NCBI GenBank assembly: GCA_026874595.1
Contig: CM049313.1
Span: 64,298,159-64,362,158, forward strand
Reading direction: 5' to 3'
Length of the DNA stretch: 64,000 nucleotides
Source: Sipunculus nudus
Lineage: Eukaryota > Annelida > Sipuncula > Golfingiida > Sipunculidae
Made by a program: the position numbers and the translations under genes. This document shows positions 40,201 to 53,100 of the stretch, one piece after another. The notes below the pieces were generated by a model. That model had not been told where the DNA came from and made no database searches. It saw only the letters and a program-made list of their open reading frames with translations. Position 1 is the stretch's first letter; each line of letters begins with the position of its first letter.

Positions 40201-41101
40201 TTATCCACTTTAGTATCCTAAAGCTGTCCTATTCTTTTTATTTATTTAAACATTCTTAGGTTGCAAGCTTTATCTTATCCAATTTAAAATCCTCAGGCTG
40301 ATCTATTGTATTCAGATAAATGTTCTCACGCTATTCTATTTGAAACATGTCAGTATCCTTAAGCAGTTCTATTTTTTTTTTTTTAAATCAAACATTCATA
40401 AGTTGTTCCATTTTATCCCATTTAATTTCCTCAGACTTCTATTTTATCCAGATAAATGTGCTGAAGCCATTCTTGTTCATACATGTTAGCATCTATAAAG
40501 TAGTTATATTTTTTTTTATAAAAGTAAACATTCTTGAGTTTTTTTATTTTATCCCATTTAATATCCTGAGACTGTTCTATTATTTCAGATAAATGTTCTG
40601 AAGCTATTCTATTTTATTCATGTTAGTATCCTAAAGCTGTTCTATCTTCTTATTCATTTAAACATTCTTGGGTTGTGCAATTTCATCCATTTTATTGTTA
40701 CATATTCAACATTTGACAAAAGACACTCTGCCATACAAACTATCACTTCAATGAATCAGAAAATTTACACAACACAATACCTCAGTCATACAAACAGATA
40801 CAGAAACACCATTCTCAACTGTTTTGACTCAGACAGTCAAAGCTCTGTTGGGCCTGGTGGCTGTGACCATCTGATTACTATAATCATGTTTGACAGCTCT
40901 ACACCTTCCCATATTGAAAAGATGCCTGTTGCCTGCCAAAAATGACAACCTTTCTTGTACCTGACACATGCAGAAATTTAACTGACTTTGGTGCCTGGTT
41001 TTGGAATTTGTCTTTAAATACACTTTAATGTGACAAGAAGCTGAAGAGTTATCAGCTGTGTTTATAGAGGCTGTTAAGGGTGACATGTTGTTAGAGCATG
41101 A

Positions 41102-41166
<65 letters not shown>

Positions 41167-44100
41167 ACCACATGCACACACACATCTGAATTTTAGGGAA
41201 TTTCTTTAATAGTTACCATATATACTAAATATCCTAGATTATTTAATATTTCCACATTCTGGTTAAAGAAAACACAGCCTCTCACATTGCAAATACAGTT
41301 TATAAATGATTCCCTTTGACAATGAGAAAAAGACAAAAAAAATCATCCAGAATTTGTCCAGTAATCATCCATGATTGATTACCAGGCTCACACGCTTTCA
41401 CTGCCTGACACAACCTTACACATGTGAAATAGACATTTTTATCTGAAAAAGTTTGAACAATAATCAACTTTGTACAGATGGGGCCCACATGAATAAAATT
41501 TCATGTACAGCTTAAATTTTTCTAAATTGGTCAGCCATGCTGAATGTGACTTGATTATGAGCAAATGAGATGAAGTCAACATGGATAAATTTAGTAAATG
41601 TTGTTAAAAGGTATCACCTTGTTAGTGATCACTACATACAGCCCCGATTCCCTTGTTACTCGACATTAGAGCCACTGTAAATCATACATAATGTGTGAAT
41701 ATGTTATAATGGGCAAGAAGAATCTGATACAGGCAGGATTAACATCCAATTATTTGGTCGGTTAAATGAAAACTGTCACCTGTCAAGGCAGATATCATAG
41801 GTCAATTGCCACTGCATTCATTTAAATGTACAGTCACTGTGAAGAATGATTCATATGTACAAGAATTTCTTTCTTATAAAAGAACTTTAATTTAATGTAT
41901 GAAAAACTGGGTGACTTTTTAATGTATCATATGTCACCAGGATGATATACAGTGACACTGCATGCTCACCCCATGTGATAACTATCTGGCTACATGCTCT
42001 GATTAGAGGAAAAAATAATCCCAGACAGCTAGCTGTTCCACAAACCTGGCACACAGGCCACAGTATCACTATCTCATTCTAGGCACTGTATCATGCATGG
42101 TACTATCATCTAAGTATGATGTACAATTATATAAGGTACTTGAATGCATTGATTAAAAGTCACTAGTAAAACAGAAAGTTATTTCATAAAACAGATGACT
42201 GTTTAGGTTTTGAATTATTCATGGAACAAAGCATCCATACATACAAGTAGATACAGATCTTAATACCCATGCCAATATTAAGAGCTATGTACAAAACGAC
42301 ATGTTCCAAGATTTTAAGTAATTATACACATTATGATTCTTTTCTCTTTTTCTCTGAATGCTATATTCAAGATTTTCCCCCAAATCATTTTTATATATAT
42401 ATATTTATCAATATATAAATTATACCATTTCCATTCTCTCATGCAAAACTGTATGCATGCAGAAACATAATGAACCAAAACCTAAACTAAACCTCCAAAT
42501 AAAACTGAACTTTATAATTTTATAATTTACATAACCCCCTCCCCCTTTTTATCAGAAGCAACGTTTTTCTAAGGGCTTCAGACAAAATTATGAGGCCTGG
42601 ACGCCCCCTTTTCCAGACCTGGGAACCTTTTTATAGGGTTTTCATTAGTCCTCCTGGGTTTGACACCCCATTTTCCTAAATCCTGAGATTCCACTGAGCC
42701 TATAATGTACTATACAATTGTGCAAATGTGGCGACCTAATTATAAAGGTTTTATTTTCAAAATAATTTCCTCTTCATGACTATAGCAAATTTGAAACCCT
42801 GGCCAACAAAAACCACAACCACAGTATGTGATTCTAAGGTCATGACACTTGTTAGGGTGGTGTATCTACTAAAACATCAAGGCTGCAGTAATAAACACAG
42901 CCATTAAGTTAATTTATAAGATTAAATTAAAGAACCATGCATTCAGTCTGAGAAGTTGTTATCTGGCATCCATTATCTTTCAAGTACATGTATCTGGCAG
43001 AGATGGATATCGTATTTGTTCAGGGCTTTTCATTCGGCAAATGGCACCCCATCTGCTGTAACAATATTTAAGACATCAGGACGGATTTTTGTATATATTT
43101 TCTCATTGTCTACTGTGCTTATGGTTGTGTGCAGTTGTTTATCTTTATAATTAGTACTAGGATAAAATAACTTAACAATAACAATGTGTTAGGCTACAAT
43201 CACCCCTTATTAACAATCTATTGTTCACACTTAATATCTATTACTACTGTCGCCTTCTTTCATTAATACATTATGATGAAACTAAAACAGAAAGTTGAGG
43301 ATCTATTGTTTTTGGCCCGGTGATAAAGCAATGTTTATTACAGAAATTCTTACATCTTGTGAAAAACTGACTTTGAATGTGTCCACATGCTAAACAATAG
43401 TCTATTATAGGCAGTTCCTTAAAAAGTCAACATGGGCAGAGTGCAACAAACCACAATATCAGTTAATTTAATATTCTGAGCTATCATACAATGTCTATAA
43501 AGTAATTATACATATTCATGATACAACAAGTGACCAATGGACCAAGGTGCTCAGCAGATGAGCACAACCTGTGATGCTGTGATTAATTCAAATCTTCACA
43601 CCAACAAGAAAGGAATCAAACAGTGAAATGAAAAATTAGAGTGAAACTGCTTATGCTGAAGACAATTTTAAACTTTAACTGAATTTCATAATTCACATTT
43701 TCTTGATAACAGCTATAAGGAATTTACTAGGTTAATTAATGTAGGTGGCACAACCAATCTTATGTTTTGAAAAAAATGTTTCAATCAATCATAACATGTT
43801 TTACTCAGATGACCTACAAAAGGCTATTTATAATGAAACTTGTCTTGTGTACCTATCAAGACAAAGACATATGACCAAACCTGAAAGATCCAAAGATCTA
43901 TGACCACACCTAAAACACAATCCACTGAGCAAAGATCTATGACCTCACCTGAAAGACAATCCATTGAGCAAAGATCAATGACCACACCTAAAATACAATC
44001 CACTGAGCAAAGATCTAAGACCACACCAAAAAGAAAATCCGTTGAGCAAAGATCTACGGCCACACCTAAAACACAATCCACTGAGCAAAGATCTATGACC

Positions 44101-47100
44101 ACACCTAATACACAATCCATTAAGCAAAGATCTACCACCATATCCAAAAGACAATCAATTGAACAAATCCTAAGTCATCATTTGTATGATCTGGATTAAA
44201 ACAGTTCAAGGTTATTCTTGCAGCAAAGGTCATGAGATGAATTACCCTAATTTAAATAGACTTCATACTCTGACTTATTTCTGCACCTCTGACTTATATC
44301 TACAAACACACACTTTGAGAAATTCTTAAAATATTTTTTTTAATAAATTCACAGGCAAAAAAGGTTTATAGAAAGAAAAAGAGAGAGAGAAAGAAAGAGA
44401 GAGAAAGAGAGAGAATAAATAAGGTTTCTCAAGGCTGATTTGCTTCGATATATGAGAGAAATGAGTCAGCTGTGCAAACAAGACTGATAAAAGCACTCAA
44501 AACAATAATCCTCATGTTCAGCAATTATTATGTGTAATTATATATTAAATGTAAGATTGTTTTCTGATGGGTCACATCTATATTTCAATTGCCTGAAATT
44601 AATAAATATAAAGCAAACTGGATAGGGTGCTAAAATTATTTATAACCCTACATGCCCATAACTCAGAAAATTCAAAATGCATTATGATTGTTTTTTTTTC
44701 ACATGCTTGATCAACTTTTAACTGGCTGTCAGGTCCATCAGGTTCAAGTCTTTATGTGTTAAGCCATTTTGTATCTCATGTAATTTAAAGAAAAGAAACC
44801 TGTTTAACAGAAATGACTGATAAATGGCATCAGTTGTCGATTTACAACCCCTGCTGCCATCTGTGAGCACACTAACACACTGATTGGCTCAAATTCTTGT
44901 GCAGCCATCTGGTGTTGAAACTACCAACTACCGGGTATGCATCATCTGCTAAATGATAGGAAAAGGGAAATGTCACTCCATTTTTAACTTTTGCCACTCA
45001 GAAGGCCTTTCAGACATACTTGAGACTGACAGATGATACTCCTTCATTTGGCTAGATTTTCTGTGTTGAGACATTCTGCATACCAGGATATATACCCCTT
45101 TCAAAACAATAACATGATCAGTAATTATCATAGCTTCAGTCTTCAAATTCCATTTAGTTTCTAGCTATTTAAGAAATATGAACAGAGCAAATGATGAAAT
45201 ATGTTGCCTGAAAATATAAGCCTTAAGGACTTCATGTTTTCTACACACAAAATAATCAACAAACCTTAGATGTTATATTGTACTCCAGCAAAAGTCTGTG
45301 GCTTTGTGTAAATTCATTATTTAGAATTTGCAGTGACCAAACATGACTTTAGAAGCTTTAGCTGTGGAATCAAATGCCTAAACCTGGCATGTATTTCACC
45401 AGTAAGGAACTCAACTTATTATTCTGGTCTTATAGCATCTGCCTAACAAAGAAAGAACAATGCAAATACTGAAATAGCACTCAGTGAAGCGCACACCTCA
45501 ACACCTCAACCCCTGCAAAAAAATCAATTCCATCTGCCACTTATAATATCTATAAACCAATTTCAATTGACTGAGGTCTACCCTGGCCAAGCATTAGCTT
45601 TGTGAACTTTTTATAACAGGTAACTGGCATTACTTGTTGCCTGTTCAACCCAGCAAGAATTATTATCAGGTTACATATATAAACTTATTTATTTTATATG
45701 GATTGTACAAATAGTTATTATAACTAATTGAGGCACTCTAAATGGCTCAGATGCTGACATTCAGTAGTCTGTAGGGGTGGAGGAAACCAGAGAACCAGGA
45801 GAAAACCACCAACCTTGGGTGGCCAACTATAACTCACTCTCATGGCCACACCTGGGATCAAACCCGGGTCCCCAGTGTAGGCAGCCAAGCCTTTACCCCC
45901 TTAACTGTCCTGGCCCTTAGGTTACCACAGCAGAAGGATCAGTGCTTAAATACAGTGAAAAATGCCCTTGCAGGGAGCAGATCAGATGTTATAATTAGAA
46001 TCTTAATGGATCCAACCCTTGGTCTAGATCTGCACTGAGATTTAATTGATTCTTCACTAGTAAATTTCCCACCCCTACAAAAAAAATAATCAAAATCAAT
46101 TCAGTTTTTGTGTAGCCTCAATTACAAACAAACCATAAAAAACAACCAATTAAACATGGGTGACAACACGTCCTCCCTGACACAGGTAAGGAGCTCTGAG
46201 GGCACCCAACAGTTTCATGGAAATCGGTTCTGTAGTTTTTGTGTAATCCTGCTAACAACCACACCAACAACCAAACTGAGGAAAAAAACATAACCTCCTT
46301 AGCAGCACTATCAAGAGTACGAATGAGAACCACTCACTCATAAGCTTCTGCTGGTCTTCTTCGTCTGCTGCTGATCGGTCTGTGGTGTCTAGTTTCTGTA
46401 CCTTCAGGAATTCTTTAAGTTCTTCTGCCCTTGTCATCCATTTATTCACCTGTCATAAAGATTTAACATGAACCACAGGTTATATTCAACCACAGGGATC
46501 AAAACTGTATTCTTTCAACTGGTCCAATTATTGCATTTTCAAATTATAAATCAATAAATCCTGCTGCCTACTTTAGTTTACCATGTGAATATTTCCTGGG
46601 CATGTTTTTCCATTCTTTGACCTAAAGTTGGTATTTTTATGTTTTGGCATATTTTGGTGCTATGGTTCACAATTCTGTGATTGAGACAAATGAAACTAAG
46701 AAAATATTTCAGATCTGCAGTTAAACCCTAATATGCTCACTTTCTGAATGTATGATATCCGTCTATAAACAAATGCATATTTTACAAAGGCTATAAAATG
46801 TTGATACAGGTTTTGTTATTTGAGAGATGCCCTTTATTATAACTGAGTTGTATTTCAGAGCCTTTTGGCTACCAGCTTCTGTTCACAACAAACCAAACAC
46901 CTCACAAAAATGCATCTCTGCTTCCTCTGTGGATTTGCTGGTGGTAGTATGTGATAAGTATAGCTCTGGTGGACAAACAGCCTTAGCTTAACTTATTGAC
47001 ATATTAATTTTTAGTTCCCTTGTTGAAAAACAAGTCTGTTTTACCTCTCTAAAGAAAACTATACTCTGTTCAACCAAACTGTATCCACATGTTTTTTTAG

Positions 47101-50100
47101 ATATTTTTCATAAAAGTTTTTATTTTTAAATAATTTCCCTGAAACTCCATTTGAAAGGGACAACCTAATATATGACATTTCAGAATATTAGAATAAATGT
47201 CCAGTTTATGTTTATCAACTATTTTGTCATTTCAGTGATCTAGGTAGATCAGATGTTTCCCTGCAATAGTAGCCATCCTTGTTTTAGCAGGGTTTTTTAT
47301 ACAGTGTTTACATTACATATCATCAAATCAGCAGCTGTTAATTGAATTTGTTTTTGCATGTGACTAATGAATTTGTTGTAAAATGTAGATTGATTTCTCA
47401 TACTTTTAAATAATTCTGTTTCTAAATAAGATGTAAGTTAGGTATATATTTACCTCGTTGAAAATTAGATCCTTCAATCATCTATCTACACTATCATTTA
47501 CTCCCTTGAAATGTCACTCATTAAAATTTTCATAGCCAAATACAAGTGGCTAATGTGTGAAACTTACTTCTCTTTGCAAAATGCCCTTCCTGACTGTCAT
47601 TCTTTCATCTGAAACACATGAAGGCCAAAAAATATTGAAATCTATTCAGCCACAAGATTTCTAAGTTTGAAAAATTACAGGGGATAATGCTGGAACTGTC
47701 ATCATCAAGTGATATTAGACTACTGGTAATACCCCAACATTTGATGCTATTTTTATAAAACACCTTTCTGGCATAACTCCTGCTGAGGTATAGTATACTG
47801 GAAAAAGAGGTTGTTAGATTTGATTTTTGAAATTTTAACTTAATTGTTAAAAATTACATTTCTTACAGTTGTGGAAAATCTGATGTTATATGACATGAGA
47901 ATGAATCAGGTGCTTACTACCAATGAATTACCATAGTATAAGTGTTCTGCAGCCACATGTCATCTAATGGCCACACCCCTTGTTAAATACCTGGAAAGAC
48001 CCTTCACTTAAGTAAAATTATCCAAAATCTTATTTAATGGCTGCACCACATTCTCACAGAGTTCCTTTGCCGTGTGGTATATGCCGGGAACATAGATGCA
48101 GAAAAACTCAAAGCTCCACAGTGGATGTCAGTCATGGCTGAGTCTTCAATCAGTCTTCATGGCTCTTGTCCACACATTCAACAGCTGAATATTTGCTATA
48201 AATTGCAATTTTTCAAATGTGAGCTGATCCTTTACTAATTTACTTATCCTTTACTGCTGCAGTCAATTCTATCTAAGATAGTTCTATCTATCAGTTCAGA
48301 TATTAATATATTCCCTTGAAAATTACTGATGGCCCCCTGAACCCATTTTAACACCTTGAGTCTAAACCAACCTATGGATATTATCTGACTCAGCATTTTT
48401 AAACCAGTGTTTAATATATACTGACAGTTTTAAGGGCTTTGACATAACTTACTTTTTAATAGCACCAGCAGAGATTCTATAGCCTTTTCATACCCTTTCT
48501 GGGCTTCTTCATAATTTTCTTTCCGCTCCTGTTGTTTAAAATAAAGTGATAAAAAAGAATGAGTAACTGATCAGATCTTCAAAAGATGAGATTATTAATC
48601 AAATCATACCAGTTTAAAACTAGAATACATGTATTTGACAAGCAACTACATGTAGTTGACAAGCAACTACATGTATCCGCCAAAATCAGTGTAGGCTGAA
48701 GTGAGGCATGGATTGAGTGGTAAGGGGAAACACAGTGAGGTGTGTTGCATATTAGCATGGATGTCTGCAGCCGAAATGTGTATGTAGGTTGAGCCACCTA
48801 CCACAAAATCCAGAAAGCTGTCCAAGTAGTATACATATGCCAAATTTTGGGCAGATAAGTCAAACCACTACACTTATATGAGTGATTTTATCCCACAGCA
48901 GACAAACAGAAGGACTTGTGCGAAAATGGCGGCAGGTGGCGCCACCAATTTTGTGTATAATAAAGAGCTATGTGAGTTCTATACACATGCAAAATTTCAG
49001 GGGGATATGTCCAACAAGTCCTGAGATATAAGCATGGATGTCTGCAGCGTGAACGTGAATGTAGGTGGCGCCACCTGTCATAAAATCAAGAAAGCTATCC
49101 TGGATGTATACCCAAGCCAAATTTCAGGTGAATTAGTCAAACCACTGCAGAGACGTGAGTGATTTTAACCCAAGGCAGATGAACAGATGGACGCTGTGCA
49201 AACATGGTTGCAGGAGGTGCCACCATTTTTTGTTTATGTTATAAAGCAATCCAAGGGCTATATTTGTACAAAATTTTATTCCTGATTGGTCAAATGAGTC
49301 CGAAGATATGTAGGTTAATGTGTCAAAACAGACACAGAGTTGGAGGCTGGGCAGAGAGGAAAGGTCAGAAGTCAACGCAAATTAGTTAGGCACCAGTTCA
49401 CATGTGACCTGATAATTGGTGTAAGTTTTGGGAAAATCAGTCCAGTAGTCTCGTGGGAGTTCTCCGGAAACAAACATGGCAGCGGAGGTGGAACCTGGTC
49501 AAAAACATAGTATCCGCAAAACTTCGTTTTGGCGGGTACAATTAACTAAAGCAAAAATCATGCACCTGCCCATAGAAAACAACAAAGTAAAGTCTGTAGT
49601 ATCCAATGTTTGTTCAATTGCAACATGGATTCTTAAATTTGAAGTTGCTTTATTTGTATGAAATTTGCACTGTCAGATTAAAACGAAAGACCTCCTTAGT
49701 CACAGACAGAAGGAAGGACACAAAGTAAAAGTTATAAGTTAAAGTTGAAGTATCCTTCCCAATAACTGGCTCAGAAGACTTTACATACAATGAACTTCCC
49801 AGTGTTGCTACAGGTTTTTAAGACCCTAGGATCTAGCTTACACTACCACGCTCCACATAAACGCTCCACATAAAGTAGTGACATAAACAGAGTGACATCA
49901 GGGGTGGATTTAGGGGGGTTGCAGGGGGCGTGGCCCCCCCCCCCCCCTTTTTTGACCTTACCAAAATTATATGGGGAAAAAACTCAAAGAGTACTCCGTC
50001 ACACTTTAAGTTTTAATGTATATCTTGCTTTATAATGCATTTAAGCTGCCCCAGATTGCTTTTTTCTAACAATCATAAAAATTTGATTTAATAATTAATT

Positions 50101-53100
50101 CCATACATTACTGATCATACGAAATTGGACAGGTCAAATCAATTATGATAAAAAATAACCTATTATTAACCTAAGAATTAATCAGCACAACACCAACACA
50201 CGGCCATTATCATTTCTGAATATATACACGTTTTTTAATGACAATAAATGACTGTGTCTAGAGTGGTCTGAAATTGTGTGGTTTGACATACAGTGGCTGC
50301 TTTCTCATTTGGGAGGGTTTTTAATTTGCAATTTTTGTGAAAGGGAAATAATCACAAAAAAAAACCTTCGTGAATAAGACCCCTCATCTAGGTATGAAAG
50401 ACCATTTATAATACAGTGGAACCCCACAATTATGACCACCCTGGGGACTGAGCAAAGTGGTCGTAATTTGGGGGGTGGTCGTATTTGTGAAACTCTTACC
50501 ATGGTCGCATATAACATGCTAATATTTAATGTGTATCAGAGTTTATCTATTGAATATCTTTAATGTGAAATATAACAAAATATTTTACTTAGCGGAGGAC
50601 CCTTATTATGAATTTTTTGTGTGTGTGTAGCTGAACATATTTATTCATGATAAAAATTAATATACATGTACACATACGTAGTGACTAATGATTAACAAAT
50701 AATAACACTAAGGCAATACAATTACTACCTACTAAATGCATTTTGAACATAATATGTGGCTGTCATATATTTAGCCTTCCGCTTGAGTATATATTGCGTG
50801 CACTTGAGTTTTCCCGACCCTAAACTGCTGAGACATTTGGTGCTGACTGCGCGTGGTGTTGCCACTTTGATTAACGCCACTTTATCCTTCAAGGAGAGCT
50901 CTTTCAGAGGCATGGTTGCCTAACAGCAAGCAATTTAAGTGCAAACTTAACCAGTAGAGAAATAAACTGACAACGATCTATCAGAAAAGGCAAGTTAATG
51001 TGATAGATTTCCCCCCCATGCAAGCTTTATATATACATTTTACTGACTGCTGAATACTCAAGTGTCAGTAAGGTATGAACACATTTAGGACTATCTAGGT
51101 CGTTATATTTTACCAATGAGGATTGAACAATATGTGATGAGTTGAAATATTAAGCCCGCAACCTCACACTTAGGGTAGCTGTAATTCAGGTGATCACTGA
51201 GGGGCAATTAGCATCTTACCCCAGGTCAGACCGGCTCATTAAGTAATCAGGCTTATGGTTACCCTCTTTGATCTAAAACCTACACCTCAATGAGTCTCAG
51301 CAAAGACATCAAGTCGGGAAGATATGAGGGACCAGATTAACACTCGGGTTAAGAAACCTTGTTATCCGCTTTGATCTTTCATTAAGGCGCCTGTGACAAG
51401 ATGCAGCCATTGACTCATGACAAATGTTGTTTCAGTACTTCTCGGCGGTGGTGCATTAGTGGGGTCGCATTAGCGCTGGGGCCAGGAAATCTGGTCATAA
51501 TTCTGAATTCAGGGTGGTTGTAATTTTTAAACATAAATAAACTAAAAAAAACTCGGGACCAAGCAAAATGGTCATAATTGTGGGGTGGTCGCAATTGTGG
51601 GGTGGTCGCAAGGTGGGGTTCCAATGTATAATCAAAATGGAATTTTATGTATTTTATCCACCAGACTTTGTCAGTAGGTTTTAATTTTGAAAGGCAAAAT
51701 ATTGATATTATGATTAAAATTATACATTTTTTGTTACCTGTAAATAATAAAATAGATAATATAGATAATATCAAATCTTCCATTTTATCTGCATATCAGT
51801 GACAAGAATTTCTACTCTTTCTTTGGGTCCTCTGCAAACTGTTAAGACCAAGAACATACATATTAAATATCTGATGAATGTGCTATGTGTAGGTATGATC
51901 TAGAAAATAGATCCCTCATAAAATAATGAAAAAGTGAAAATTTCAAAGTATTAGCCTCACGAATATGAAGGCAACCACAGTAGGTCTTAACGTGGAACAA
52001 TCTGAGGACTCCAAGCATTGACACTAATTATGACAACTCGCCTGTATCTGAGCCGCATATGCTAGTCTGAGGGCCTTCTTGAAGTCTTCTGTATAATCTG
52101 ATTCACTACCTGAAATTACAAAGGTATCAGCATGTTATAAACAAGGGGCCAGAGGCACAAACATAGTCTCCAAGCATATGTAACTAAGAAAGTGTTACCA
52201 GTGATGGGGCGGGAAGCAAGGACAAATGGACAAACGGACAGACAGACCTGAACCATTTTAGAAGTCCTCCCTCCTTAAGGCGGGGGGGGGGGGGGGGACT
52301 TATAATAACTGCCTCCACCAGGAGGGTAAGCATTCATCCCCGTTTGTGTGTGTTTGTGTGTATGTTTGTGAACAATGTTTGTTTGTCTGTGTGATTGTTC
52401 ACAATATAACTCATGCAATCTTGAATGGAATCTCGTAAAATTTTAAATGAAGAATCCATAGAATACAGATTTTTAGTAGTACACAATTCTAGTATTCTTG
52501 ATTTTATGTGTATATTATGTATGCTTTAATACATAATATAGTTCAATGTGGCAAATAATTACCCCAAAACTCAGAGAAAACTGACCTTATTCTGTTCGAA
52601 CTGATCCTGTTGATGGTGCAGTTGTGGCACATTAATTTAAACTGTATTAACCAATATAAAATATATGTTTTGTTACCAGAACACAGAGAAATGGCTGGCT
52701 TCAGGGTACAGAAGGATGTTTTAACCCTTAGCTTAGGTAATACTGGCCACCATGACACAATTTCAGGTTTCCAAAGATTTTGCCATGACATTCTAGGATT
52801 TTGTAGGTCTAAAAGTTACAATGTGTGCTCTCAGACGGCTAACTGACGGAGGCCCAAATCTTATTGTCCAATGTTATAGATGACCCTTAGCCACTGGAGC
52901 TAAAGCAGGGTTACCAGCAACCAACTCTGAAAAAATTCCCTGAGGTTTCCTGACTGTCAGTTTGTTTTGGAGGAATTAATCATCACCAAAATTTTAAATT
53001 CGGTCTTAAAAAACTTCATTTTACAGCTAACCAAACTCAAAACTTCATTGGAAATATATTTGGAACACAAGAGTCATACATTTGATCCTGAATTCCCAAA

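Noticed and set aside
40829-41185. 118-codon minus-strand ORF with a long RERE stretch
   Set aside because: The RERE stretch is the (CT)n microsatellite and the rest has no support.
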